Shown: in pieces, positions 17,045-25,406 of the stretch | Layout of the letters: the number at the start of each line of letters is the position of its first letter | Numbering within the stretch: the stretch's first letter is position 1 | Assembly: GCF_026239695.1 (NCBI RefSeq) | Contig: NZ_JAPIVS010000004.1 | Location: forward strand, 62,001 to 126,000 | Direction: 5' to 3' | Length of the DNA stretch: 64,000 nucleotides | Source: Pedobacter sp. MC2016-15 | GTDB lineage: Bacteria > Bacteroidota > Bacteroidia > Sphingobacteriales > Sphingobacteriaceae | Notes under the pieces: generated by a model | Databases searched by the model: none | What the model saw: the letters and a program-made list of their open reading frames with translations, nothing else | What the model was told of the DNA's origin: nothing | Translations under genes and position numbers: made by a program

Positions 17045-19366
17045 CTATTCTATAGATCGTTTATTGTAGATCAGATAGCCCAAATGTAATAAAATGCCGT
17101 TTCTTTTTATCGGATCATCATACAAATTATAGCTGAGGCTTACCGGTCCCACAGGTGTATGATAAACCAATCCGGCAGTACCGGCATAATGCAGCCGGTT
17201 AAAGGTGGGGGAGTTCTTTACTTCCTGAAAGCCAATCTGCGTAATTTCCTGATAAGGCAGGAACACAAATGCCTCAACTCTGAAGTCTATATTTCTTCGC
17301 AGTCGGTAGACATTCTTCAGTCCTCCTGCCAGGTAGGTTGATGCCCTGAACTTTTCAAGGAAGAGGGAACGGCTGTCCTGTAATGGATAGAATGCCGGAC
17401 TTGCCAGTAATGTTGCATAGTAATTGGAAAACAAAGGCTGACTAGACACTACGCCCTCTGCGAGATAACCCAGCGTATAGTTGCCCTGCTGGAAAAAATA
17501 ATTTTCATCACTGATCTTAAGGCTGAACCACTGTCTGAACTTGCGGAACTCAGTAATGTCTGACACGACGGCCGGAACATTCCGGGATATATTTCCGGGG
17601 GTATAATTCTCCTTGCCGGTGAAGTAATTTACAGCAAAGAGGAAGTTGCGACCCTTGTTCGCATATTGTTTACGGTTGAAGGTGTTCTGCTCAAAGGTTA
17701 CGCCGGACCGTAATCCGTTGAATATGGTCTGGTCTAAAATATCTCCTGTATTGAAGCTGTTGGTGGGACTGTAATTATCGTCATTATTGATAAATGAGGT
17801 GCTCAGCGTGATCCTGGTATTGCGGTTGAGCGGGATGCCGGCTTTGATCTCGATCTTTCTGTCCGACTGCTCGATATAGGTCGGATGTGGGTTTTCGATG
17901 AAGATCTTACTGGTATTGTAGTAATTGAAGTGATTATAGGTGAATTCTGCAGCAAGAAAAAAGGGCAGGCGCGAAGGATAATCTATACGTGCATTCAGCT
18001 GGGCAGATTCATAAAAACGGCCGGAATAAAACTCGGTGCCAAAAGTATAGGCTTTGCGGTCGAGGTAATTGTACTGCAGCCCCAGAAAGACAGTACTGAT
18101 AGGTCTGCTGGAGATATTTCCGCCGAGATCGAGTTTAAAGCTTCTCTTTGGCTGTGCCACAATTTCGAAGGTATAGCTGTCAGAAGTTGGGCTGTAAGAG
18201 ATCTTGGGATAGATGGTTTCAAAGGTTTCATCTGCCACCAGCTTGTAGTATCCCTGCCGGATATCAGCCAGGTCGAACGTAGACTTATCCCGTTTAAAAA
18301 GTCGCTGGATATACCGTTTCTGCTGACTGTTCACGCCCGTAACCAATACCTCAGTAAATCTGAGCTGAGGCTTTTTGTTGTTAAAAGTATTTCTTCTGAT
18401 GGCAAGGTCCTGAGGTTTCGTCCTGCGCTTTACCTCCTGCAGCAGTCTTGGCATGTCGGCCATCGCTGCATCATAACCTTTCCTAATCAGCTCTGCCACG
18501 GGGTAAAAGTTACTGGCACTGTAATCCTGAACATCAGGCTGTATATATGTCCCATTGTCGCCAATCAGCGTTGAGTCTGATTTTGCAAGGAACATAAACA
18601 TCATCAGGCGGTTCATCAGTCGCTCATCACCCGTCTTTGGATATTCCTTGAAATTCTTGGCAGAGACATTTACTCCGATCATATAATCAGGATTAAATTC
18701 CTTTTTCATAATATCGGCAGGGAAGTTATTGTATAAACCGCCGTCAAACACATATTTGTTGTCCAGTTTGATGGGTCTGTAAATCAATGGTACCGTCATC
18801 GTGGCACGTACTGCTTCTGCCAGACTACCATTTTTTACCGTAATACTGGTCTGTGAAAAAACGTCTGAAACCATACATCGGTAAGGCACAAACAGGTCGT
18901 CAAAGTTATCCTTTGCGATTGCTGAAGCCTGTGAAAGGAGCTCTATGAGTGCAAAATTCAGCGGGATGTCATTCACGAGGTTGTTTCTGATACTCATTCT
19001 GAGTGAGGTATCCACCTGTATCTTTGCAGTAATCAGAGATGCATTGGTGCTGCTCTTCTGGAAGTAGTAGCTGTAATCGCTTTTGTAACGGCCATTTACC
19101 CAATCCTGAAACTCTGTGGTCAGTGCTATTTTTTCAATCTGAGCTGGTGAATACCCTGCGGCATATAAAGCGCCCACGATGCCGCCCATGGAAGTGCCTG
19201 TGATGTAATCGATAGGGATGTGATTTTCTTCGAGGGCCTTCAGGGTGCCGATATGTGACAGTCCTTTTGCGCCTCCACCACTCAATACGAGGCCAACCTT
19301 CTGGCCATAAGCGTGAAATGCCCAGAAACAGATGATGAACAGGAGAAGTTTTCTTGAAGAGATCAC
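17045..19366 (-). CDS. Patatin-like phospholipase fused to an Omp85-type barrel
   Basis: A 773-residue protein with a signal peptide (residues 1-21). The patatin domain has the oxyanion loop SGGGAKG (29-35), nucleophile Ser59 in GTSMGG (57-62) and catalytic Asp208 in FDGG. After it come a POTRA-like segment and a C-terminal beta-barrel (about 385-773). This is the PlpD-like arrangement, in which a lipid-hydrolysing passenger is tied to its own outer-membrane barrel. It is expected to cleave phospholipid acyl chains at the cell surface. The start codon is GTG at 19366. Confidence 0.9.
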   Translation of the reverse strand: MISSRKLLLFIICFWAFHAYGQKVGLVLSGGGAKGLSHIGTLKALEENHIPIDYITGTSMGGIVGALYAAGYSPAQIEKIALTTEFQDWVNGRYKSDYSYYFQKSSTNASLITAKIQVDTSLRMSIRNNLVNDIPLNFALIELLSQASAIAKDNFDDLFVPYRCMVSDVFSQTSITVKNGSLAEAVRATMTVPLIYRPIKLDNKYVFDGGLYNNFPADIMKKEFNPDYMIGVNVSAKNFKEYPKTGDERLMNRLMMFMFLAKSDSTLIGDNGTYIQPDVQDYSASNFYPVAELIRKGYDAAMADMPRLLQEVKRRTKPQDLAIRRNTFNNKKPQLRFTEVLVTGVNSQQKRYIQRLFKRDKSTFDLADIRQGYYKLVADETFETIYPKISYSPTSDSYTFEIVAQPKRSFKLDLGGNISSRPISTVFLGLQYNYLDRKAYTFGTEFYSGRFYESAQLNARIDYPSRLPFFLAAEFTYNHFNYYNTSKIFIENPHPTYIEQSDRKIEIKAGIPLNRNTRITLSTSFINNDDNYSPTNSFNTGDILDQTIFNGLRSGVTFEQNTFNRKQYANKGRNFLFAVNYFTGKENYTPGNISRNVPAVVSDITEFRKFRQWFSLKISDENYFFQQGNYTLGYLAEGVVSSQPLFSNYYATLLASPAFYPLQDSRSLFLEKFRASTYLAGGLKNVYRLRRNIDFRVEAFVFLPYQEITQIGFQEVKNSPTFNRLHYAGTAGLVYHTPVGPVSLSYNLYDDPIKRNGILLHLGYLIYNKRSIE

Positions 19367-19389
19367 TTCCCTAAAATACAGGTTTTCTT

Positions 19390-19884
19390 TCAGACCTGAT
19401 TCAAAATATAAATATTATAGTTGAGGATCGCAGCAAAACTTACCCATAGAAAATAGGGTATGAACAATAATCCAGCAGTTTTATCAATCTTATAAAAGAC
19501 CATCCCGTTGATGACTATGACAGCGAGCAGGGTGATGATTTCGATGAGTGCCGCACCTATCAGATGGGTATAAAAGAATAGGAAAGACCACATCAGATTC
19601 AGGATCAGCTGTATGAAATAAATGGCAGCCGTTCTCGGAAAATGTTTGATTTGTGCCCTCTTCTGCCAGACGAGGTATGCGGCGATACCCATCAATAGGA
19701 ATAAGACCGACCATACAGGGCCAAATAGCCAGTTGGGGGGATTAAATGAAGGTTTTGCAATACCAGGATACCAGGTTTTCACTGATCTGACAGTGATGAA
19801 TCCACCCAGGGCACCGAAAATCATCGGGATGAGAATATGAATAAAAAAGGGTATAAACTGAAATCGTTTCTCTGGGCTCTGCAT
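19390..19884 (-). CDS. tspO: TspO/MBR family membrane protein
   Basis: Five hydrophobic helices and the family motifs KPSFNPPNWLFGPVW (first periplasmic loop and helix 2), LNLMWSFLFF (helix 3-4) and PYFLWVSFAAILNYN (helix 5). TspO proteins bind porphyrins and sterol-like ligands and act in stress responses. The frame opens at a TTG at 19902, but the ATG at 19884 (MQSPEKRF) gives a normal 164-residue protein and is preferred. It is the first gene of a probable operon with the patatin gene. Confidence 0.9.
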   Translation of the reverse strand: MQSPEKRFQFIPFFIHILIPMIFGALGGFITVRSVKTWYPGIAKPSFNPPNWLFGPVWSVLFLLMGIAAYLVWQKRAQIKHFPRTAAIYFIQLILNLMWSFLFFYTHLIGAALIEIITLLAVIVINGMVFYKIDKTAGLLFIPYFLWVSFAAILNYNIYILNQV

Positions 19885-19936
19885 AGCTACAAATTTGTAC
19901 AAAAAAAACTAAATTGCAGCCCTAATCCCATTGTCA

Positions 19937-20485
19937 ATGCAAGTCTTTAAACCTGTCGCAGATTCTCAGATTACACTTACAGAGCTGATGATCCCTTCCT
20001 ATTCTAATTTTGGCGGTAAGATCCATGGAGGCATTATTTTAAGTTTAATGGATAAGGTGGCCTATGTATGTGCGGCCAAACATTCTGACGGCTATTGTAT
20101 CACTGCCTCGATTGATGTGGTGAACTTCCTGGCACCGGTAGAAGTGGGAGAGCTGGTATCATTAATGGCTTCGGTAAACTATGTGGGCAATACCTCAATG
20201 ATTATCGGCATCAGGGTGATTTCAGAAAACCTGAAAACACATGTGGTAAAACATACCAATACAAGTTATTTTACGATGGTCGCGATCGGGGATGATAACC
20301 GCCCGAAGCAGGTGCCCGGACTGACACTTGGCAGCCAGGATGATATCAGGCGCTTCTCACAGGCCATGCACAGAAAAGAACTTAAAGATACGTACAAAAA
20401 GGAAGAGGCAGAGCTGAAGAAGGTGTACGACAGGGATAGCTTCCTCGAGGTGTTACAAAACGAACGCTGCCAGATTTCTTTATAG
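19937..20485 (+). CDS. Acyl-CoA thioesterase, hotdog fold
   Basis: Paralogue of the thioesterase at 6434-6958. The signature SNFGGKIHGGIILSLMDKVAYVCA is followed by GYCITASIDVVNFLAPVEVGELV, as in YciA/ACOT-type enzymes. It carries a charged C-terminal helix (about residues 140-182). I choose ATG 19937 over the TTG at 19931 because it gives a normal start MQVFKPV. It is divergent from tspO and followed by a GH127 gene with its own promoter region. Confidence 0.88.
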   Translation: MQVFKPVADSQITLTELMIPSYSNFGGKIHGGIILSLMDKVAYVCAAKHSDGYCITASIDVVNFLAPVEVGELVSLMASVNYVGNTSMIIGIRVISENLKTHVVKHTNTSYFTMVAIGDDNRPKQVPGLTLGSQDDIRRFSQAMHRKELKDTYKKEEAELKKVYDRDSFLEVLQNERCQISL

Positions 20486-20537
20486 CGATATTTTTAATCG
20501 TCTTTGTGACGTTAAATGCCTTTTATTCAGAATCTGT

Positions 20538-20557
20538 TTGGTACATTAGTGTACCAA
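20538..20557. promoter_or_regulatory. Palindromic operator candidate before the GH127 gene
   Basis: TTGGTACATTAGTGTACCAA has perfect 8-bp arms with a 4-base spacer and ends 13 bases before the ATG of the GH127 gene. The half-site TGTACCAA recurs at 40365-40372 and, inverted, at 40641-40648. The cognate regulator is unknown. Confidence 0.5.
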
Positions 20558-20570
20558 TATATTTAGAGAT

Positions 20571-22526
20571 ATGAAGAGTTCAGCAATTGCTTTACTGCTG
20601 GGACTGAGCGTTAGCAGCTTAGTCTTTGGACAGGAAAAGGATTATCCCATTCAGCCTTTATCCTTTACTAAAGTACAACTTGAGGATACTTTCTGGTTAC
20701 CCCGCATAGAAACGAACCGTACTGTCACTATTCCGGCATCCTTTGCCCGCTGTGAAAACACAGGCCGCATCAATAACTTCAGAATGGCAGCGGCAAAAAA
20801 GGGGAAGTTCTGTACTGTGTTTCCTTTTGATGATACTGATATTTACAAAACGATTGAAGGGGCTTCCTATTCCCTGGCCTTACACCCGGATGAAAAGCTG
20901 GGCAACTATGTAGATTCTTTGATCACTACGGTGAAAAATGCACAGGAGCCGGACGGTTATCTCTATACAGCACGCACAATTGACCCGCTGCATCCCCATA
21001 AATGGGCGGGTGCCGAACGCTGGGTAGAAGAGAATAATATGAGTCATGAACTCTACAACTCCGGGCATCTTTTTGAGGCTGCGGCAGCACATTATCAGGC
21101 TACCGGAAAGCGCAACCTCCTGGATATAGCTTTGTTCAATGCTGATCTGCTGGTACAAACTTTTGGGCCGGGCAAAAGACACGTAGCCCCGGGACACGAA
21201 ATCGTAGAAATGGGACTGGTGCGGCTGTACCGTATTACAGGGAAACAGGATTATCTACAGCTGGCGAAGTTCTTTATCGATGAACGGGGGAAAAGAAAAT
21301 ACGATAAATCGAGCAGCGATGTCTGGAAAAACGGCAGCTATTTCCAGGACGATGCGCCTGTGACGGCTCAGGATCAGGCAGAGGGGCATGCCGTCAGGGC
21401 CATGTATTTATATAGCGGCATGGCCGATGTTGCAGCCTTAACGGGTGATCAGGCTTATATCGAGGCCATCGACCGCATCTGGAATAATATGGTTGCTAAG
21501 AAGATTTATGTGCAGGGAGGGATAGGAGCGGTACCAAACGGGGAACGTTTTGGCGGAGATTACGACTTGCCTAATGCCACGGCTTATAACGAAACCTGCG
21601 CAGCTATAGGTAATGTGTATTGGAACCACAGGATGTTCCTGCTGCATGGGGATTCGAAATACGCTGATGTCATGGAGAAGGTGCTCTACAACGGGCTGAT
21701 ATCAGGGGTAGGCCTCGATGGAAAGTCCTTTTTTTACACCAATGCATTACAGGTAACGAAGGGATTTACGCATAAAGATCTTGAAGCCGGACGTTCCGGA
21801 TGGTTTGAATGTTCGTGCTGCCCAACCAATATCGCACGCTTTTTACCTTCATTACCAGGTTATATGTATGCACAGCGTGATCAGGATATTTATATCAATT
21901 TATATATCAGTGGCACTGCGGATCTTCAGATCGCCGGCAGGCCTGTAAAGATTGAACAGCAGAATGATTATCCCTGGAATGGATTACTGACTTTCCATGT
22001 CATTCCTCAGGCGGAGCAGCAATTTACCTTACGCTTCCGCCTCCCGGGCTGGACAAAAAATGAGGCTATACCTTCGGATCTGTATAGTTTTAAAAAAGCA
22101 TCAAACAAACCTGTTGTCATAAAGGTGAATGGGCAGCCGGTAAAGTATCAGACTGAAGCCGGATATGCGTTGATCTCCCGCACATGGAAGCCGAACGACC
22201 TGGTGCAGATGGATCTGCATATGGAAGTACGCCAGGTGGTGGCCAGCAGGAACTTAAAAGATAACATTGGTAAATCAGCTCTGCAAAGAGGTCCGCTGGT
22301 TTATTGCGCCGAATGGAAGGACAATGGGGGTAGGGTGAGCAATTTGCAGTTACCCGCTAATGCTGTGTTTAAGGCACAGTTTGAACCGGATTTGCTGGGA
22401 GGGGTAAATGTGCTGAAGGGTAAAGCTTTTACGGCCATTCCATATTATGGTTGGGCAAACCGCGGTGAGGGCGAAATGACGGTCTGGTTTCCTTCTGCAG
22501 CAGGCACGAAAAAAATATCAAAATAA
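20571..22526 (+). CDS. Secreted GH127 beta-L-arabinofuranosidase-like enzyme
   Basis: A 651-residue protein with a signal peptide (residues 1-20, ending VFGQ). The alpha/alpha-barrel glycosidase domain matches GH127 (DUF1680). The metal and catalytic set known from the Bifidobacterium enzyme is conserved in spacing: E341 and C343 (NETC), then C416 and C417 in ECSCCPTN, with C416 at the nucleophile position. It probably removes arabinofuranosyl residues from plant glycans in the periplasm. The C-terminal beta-sandwich is intact. It appears to stand alone. Confidence 0.9.
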   Translation: MKSSAIALLLGLSVSSLVFGQEKDYPIQPLSFTKVQLEDTFWLPRIETNRTVTIPASFARCENTGRINNFRMAAAKKGKFCTVFPFDDTDIYKTIEGASYSLALHPDEKLGNYVDSLITTVKNAQEPDGYLYTARTIDPLHPHKWAGAERWVEENNMSHELYNSGHLFEAAAAHYQATGKRNLLDIALFNADLLVQTFGPGKRHVAPGHEIVEMGLVRLYRITGKQDYLQLAKFFIDERGKRKYDKSSSDVWKNGSYFQDDAPVTAQDQAEGHAVRAMYLYSGMADVAALTGDQAYIEAIDRIWNNMVAKKIYVQGGIGAVPNGERFGGDYDLPNATAYNETCAAIGNVYWNHRMFLLHGDSKYADVMEKVLYNGLISGVGLDGKSFFYTNALQVTKGFTHKDLEAGRSGWFECSCCPTNIARFLPSLPGYMYAQRDQDIYINLYISGTADLQIAGRPVKIEQQNDYPWNGLLTFHVIPQAEQQFTLRFRLPGWTKNEAIPSDLYSFKKASNKPVVIKVNGQPVKYQTEAGYALISRTWKPNDLVQMDLHMEVRQVVASRNLKDNIGKSALQRGPLVYCAEWKDNGGRVSNLQLPANAVFKAQFEPDLLGGVNVLKGKAFTAIPYYGWANRGEGEMTVWFPSAAGTKKISK

Positions 22527-22528
22527 AT

Positions 22529-22545
22529 TATACTAAATTGGTAGA
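22529..22545. promoter_or_regulatory. Operator candidate shared with the SusC promoter at 31301
   Basis: Agrees at 15 of 17 positions with the reverse complement of the perfect palindrome at 31301-31317. Its centre (22537) is 16 bases from the start of the -7 element at 22553; the other copy has 18. The position would place a bound protein over the upstream promoter element. Confidence 0.55.
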
Positions 22546-22552
22546 CTATACT

Positions 22553-22560
22553 TATATTTG
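22553..22560 (+). promoter_or_regulatory. -7 promoter element (TATATTTG) of the riboswitch transcript
   Basis: Exact TAnnTTTG match 30 bases before the SAM-I aptamer. It is the same octamer as at 31327. Confidence 0.6.
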
Positions 22561-22590
22561 CTCTTAATAAACAGTTCTTAAATTTATTTT

Positions 22591-22687
22591 ACTTATCCAG
22601 AAAGACTGAGGGAAAGGCCCTGTGAAGTCTTAGCAACCTGTATTTACAAGGTGCTAAATCCTTCCGCTATCAGCGGATAGATAAGAA
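22591..22687 (+). promoter_or_regulatory. SAM-I (S-box) riboswitch
   Basis: The conserved core is clear. P1 pairs CTTATC (22592-22597) with GATAAG (22680-22685). It is followed by GAGGGAAAGGCCC and then GCAACC, then AAGGTGCTAAATCC and a closing hairpin CCGCTATCAGCGG. S-box RNAs bind S-adenosylmethionine and lower expression of sulfur-metabolism genes. Just after P1, CATTTCCATC (22688-22697) is the exact complement of GATGGAAATG (22746-22755), which contains both candidate start codons of the next gene. This looks like a translational expression platform. A TTCTTA at 22575-22580 could also compete for the 3' strand of P1 (TAAGAA, 22682-22687). Confidence 0.9.
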
Positions 22688-22746
22688 CATTTCCATCTGC
22701 CTCTCTGCATAAGTTTATTTAATATTTAATCACCTTTAAAAAATTG

Positions 22747-23925
22747 ATGGAAATGAAAATTTATCTTGACAACGCAGCCACTACCCCTCTAAGCATTGAT
22801 GTTTTCCAGGCTATGCAGCCATATTTCTTCGAAAATTTTGGTAATCCCTCATCTGCCCATCATTGTGGCAGGGATGCAAAAACAGCGGTTGAGAAATCAA
22901 GGAAGGTGATTGCGGAGCTGTTAAATACGACACCAGAACATATTATCTTCACCTCAGGTGGTACCGAAGCTGACAACACGGCTATCCTCTCTGCCATTCG
23001 CGAAAATCAGATCAAACTGGCTATTACGACGCCATTCGAACACCATGCCGTGCTCAATACGCTGAAAACGCTTCAACAGAACGGGGAGATCGAACTGGTA
23101 TTTCTGGAACATGATGACCGGGGAAACTTGTCACTCTCGCACCTGGAGCAGTTACTGGCTGCGGGAGAAAGGGCTTTTGTCTCAGTGATGCACGGAAATA
23201 ATGAGGTGGGTAACCTGAATGATATTGATGAAATCGCTGAAGTCTGTAGTAAGTACAGTGCTGTTTTCCATTCAGACACTGTACAAACCATGGGGCAATA
23301 TGTGTATGATACACAAAAGCTCAAAGCGGACTTCCTCGTAGGATCGGCCCATAAATTCCACGGCCCAAAGGGTGCCGGATTTTTATACAAACGTTCTTCT
23401 GCAGCAATACGTCCCTTTATTAACGGAGGTGCCCAGGAAAGCAGCCAGCGCAGCGGAACGGAAAACGTAACCGGCATCGTAGGACTGGCAAAGGCGCTTG
23501 AAATCGCTTACGAAAACAGGGATGCCTACCAGAAACATATCGCTGATCTTAAGGAACGGATGATCTATAAACTCAATGACGCTATTCCGGGCGTCAGATT
23601 TAACGGTAACTCTGCGCAGAAAAACCTGAGCCTCTCCACTGTACTCAGTGCAGCTATCCCTCAAACTCTTACCGGTGCTTCTCCTCTTGATTATCTGGAT
23701 ATCTTCCAGATCTGTGCTTCCGGCGGTAGTGCCTGCAGCAGCCATTCTGCCACAGGCTCACATGTACTCCATGCGCTGGGTACTGATCCTTCACGCAGCA
23801 CGATCAGATTTTCTTTCAGCAGATACAATACTGCGGAAGAAGTAGATTATGTGGTGGATAAACTCGCAGATCTTTTTAAGCTATCACCAGCTCCATTTGA
23901 ATATTACAACGTTCGTACGGCGTAG
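22747..23925 (+). CDS. Cysteine desulfurase (NifS/IscS-type, class V aminotransferase fold)
   Basis: A pyridoxal-phosphate enzyme that takes sulfur from cysteine as a protein persulfide, leaving alanine. Visible motifs are YLDNAATTP at the start, FTSGGTEADN, the PLP lysine K203 in SAHKFHGPKG, RSGTENV, and the active-site loop with C330 in SGGSACSS. Length is about 392. ATG at 22747 or 22753 are both possible; TTG at 22744 is less likely. It is controlled by a SAM-I riboswitch and a possible operator. The 3' end overlaps the converging MarR-GNAT gene by 50 bases. The sulfur acceptor is unknown, and no isc/suf genes are adjacent. Confidence 0.92.
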   Translation: MEMKIYLDNAATTPLSIDVFQAMQPYFFENFGNPSSAHHCGRDAKTAVEKSRKVIAELLNTTPEHIIFTSGGTEADNTAILSAIRENQIKLAITTPFEHHAVLNTLKTLQQNGEIELVFLEHDDRGNLSLSHLEQLLAAGERAFVSVMHGNNEVGNLNDIDEIAEVCSKYSAVFHSDTVQTMGQYVYDTQKLKADFLVGSAHKFHGPKGAGFLYKRSSAAIRPFINGGAQESSQRSGTENVTGIVGLAKALEIAYENRDAYQKHIADLKERMIYKLNDAIPGVRFNGNSAQKNLSLSTVLSAAIPQTLTGASPLDYLDIFQICASGGSACSSHSATGSHVLHALGTDPSRSTIRFSFSRYNTAEEVDYVVDKLADLFKLSPAPFEYYNVRTA

Positions 23926-24829
23926 CGCGCCCTGCAACTTTTTCAAAACCCAGTTTATGGTAGAGATTAATTGCAGGCTTTAAGAGGGTGTTGCTTTCCA
24001 GATAAATTTTGGCAGCACCCATCGTTTTCGCCTTGCTGATCACTGCCTGGGCCAACAGAAAACCGATGTTTTTTCCCTGCGCCTTTGGTGAAACGGCCAT
24101 CTTGGCCAGCTCATAGTCGTAGTCCGGATCATCCATTTTTACCAGTGCACATACGCCAAGGGGCTCATTGCCGATCAATGCCACCAGGATTGATCCGCCT
24201 TTGTTAAGGATATAGCTTTCGGGATTATCCAGTGCCTTATAATCGGCTTCTTCCATTTTAAAATAAGTGGAGATCCATTCTTCATTTAAGGCACGGAAGG
24301 CCGTCTGGTACTCCGGTTTGTAATCGACGATCTGAACGTTTTCACTTTCGCGTTTCTTGCGGTGTTCTTTCACCCTGGTCAGCAATGATTTTTGCTCGAG
24401 GATAAATTCCCATTCTTCAATGGCTTTCCACAGGTTGTGATTGGTCTGTTCAGAGATCTGATCTATGGCTGATTCCAGATCTGTAAACTGATGCTGGATT
24501 TTCTCATTGATCTCAGCTCCTTTTTTGGAAAGCTTCACAATACTTCTTCTGCCATCAGCTTTGTCTTTTTTTTCTATGATGAGACCTTTCTTTGTCATCT
24601 CGCTGATGATCTTGCTCACTGAAGGGTGGGAGTGCCTGATTTCTTTTGCAATGGCCGTGATTGTCTTTTCTTCTCCCTGTGACAAAACATAGAAAACGGG
24701 AAACCATTTGGGCTGAAGATCAACTTCATACAGGTTGTAAATATGTGCAGCGTCTTCTGTTATTTTCTCGGTAAGCATGCGTAGTCTGCTTCCTATTGCG
24801 ATCTTTCCAACTTTATCAAAAAATTCCAT
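23876..24829 (-). CDS. MarR-type regulator fused to a GNAT acetyltransferase
   Basis: A 317-residue two-domain protein. The N-terminal half (about 1-145) is a MarR winged helix with AIAKEIRHSHPSVSKIISEM as recognition region and the wing DKADGRRSIVKLS. The C-terminal half (about 165-317) is a GNAT domain with acetyl-CoA loop SPKAQGKNIGFLLAQ and the LYHKLGFEKV motif. Such fusions probably sense or modify a small molecule and regulate their own gene. A near-palindrome lies 21 bases upstream of the start. The 3' end overlaps the cysteine desulfurase gene by 50 bases. Confidence 0.88.
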   Translation of the reverse strand: MEFFDKVGKIAIGSRLRMLTEKITEDAAHIYNLYEVDLQPKWFPVFYVLSQGEEKTITAIAKEIRHSHPSVSKIISEMTKKGLIIEKKDKADGRRSIVKLSKKGAEINEKIQHQFTDLESAIDQISEQTNHNLWKAIEEWEFILEQKSLLTRVKEHRKKRESENVQIVDYKPEYQTAFRALNEEWISTYFKMEEADYKALDNPESYILNKGGSILVALIGNEPLGVCALVKMDDPDYDYELAKMAVSPKAQGKNIGFLLAQAVISKAKTMGAAKIYLESNTLLKPAINLYHKLGFEKVAGRATPYERCNIQMELVIA

Positions 24830-24849
24830 GAGTATATATGGTAGGTAAT

Positions 24850-24867
24850 TATGTAATCAGTTACGTA
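24850..24867. promoter_or_regulatory. Possible MarR autoregulatory site
   Basis: TATGTAA (24850-24856), spacer TCAG, TTACGTA (24861-24867): seven-base arms with one mismatch, 21 bases upstream of the MarR-GNAT start. Confidence 0.4.
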
Positions 24868-24994
24868 AATGTACTGTTCTTTATAATCCCAGCTCAGGAA
24901 AGTTTTGTTTTTGAGATTTCAGTGACATTGCAGAGAAGATGTGATGATGGCATCTGTAAAACAATGCCCGCGTGGATACGCAATGTAGAATCGC

Positions 24995-25028
24995 ATTAAA
25001 CAGTCCTTCTAACAGAGGACTGTTTAAT
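24995..25028. terminator. Long hairpin, probable terminator
   Basis: ATTAAACAGTCCT pairs perfectly over 13 bp with AGGACTGTTTAAT around an 8-base loop. It lies 20 bases past the stop of the small gene at 25049. The U-tract is short. Confidence 0.6.
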
Positions 25029-25048
25029 TGACGATAAAGATGGATGTC

Positions 25049-25321
25049 TTATACTTTTTCGGTTTCTGCCGGCTGCGGTTCTGCTTCAACAATTGCAGCA
25101 TCTTCTTTCGTCATGAAAGCAGATTTATCGATCCTGAGATCCTTTGCAAGTTTTTTTGCCAGTTGTTTCGATCCTTTTTGAATGTCTTTGTTAAGTTTTT
25201 TTGATCCTTCTCCAAATTGGGCTGCTAAATCCTTCAGGCTTGCTTCCAAACTCAAACGGATATCTTTTTCTGCGGTTTTCCTGGCTGATTTTACCAGAGA
25301 TTTAAGCTTACTTTTTTTCAT
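25049..25321 (-). CDS. Small lysine-rich protein of unknown function, 90 residues
   Basis: Highly charged, helical throughout (KSLVKSARKTAEKDIRLSLE, then KKLNKDIQKGSKQLAKKLAKDL), with an acidic, proline-containing tail. No signal peptide or membrane segment. The alternating K/L pattern suggests a soluble nucleic-acid-associated or coiled-coil protein, but no family is recognised. It has its own start region and a hairpin behind it. Confidence 0.6.
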   Translation of the reverse strand: MKKSKLKSLVKSARKTAEKDIRLSLEASLKDLAAQFGEGSKKLNKDIQKGSKQLAKKLAKDLRIDKSAFMTKEDAAIVEAEPQPAETEKV

Positions 25322-25406
25322 ATATCTTTGCTGTTACCCCAAAGATATGTTATATTAATGTTGTGTTAATATTATCTTTATGTTAAGCATAACTGTGTTC
25401 TTAACA

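Noticed and set aside
17885..18574. 229-codon open frame opposite the patatin gene
   Set aside because: Complementary to the well-supported patatin/Omp85 coding sequence; no domain of its own.
23054..23745. Open frames on the minus strand inside the cysteine desulfurase gene
   Set aside because: They mirror the desulfurase coding frame and lack promoter, start context or family match.
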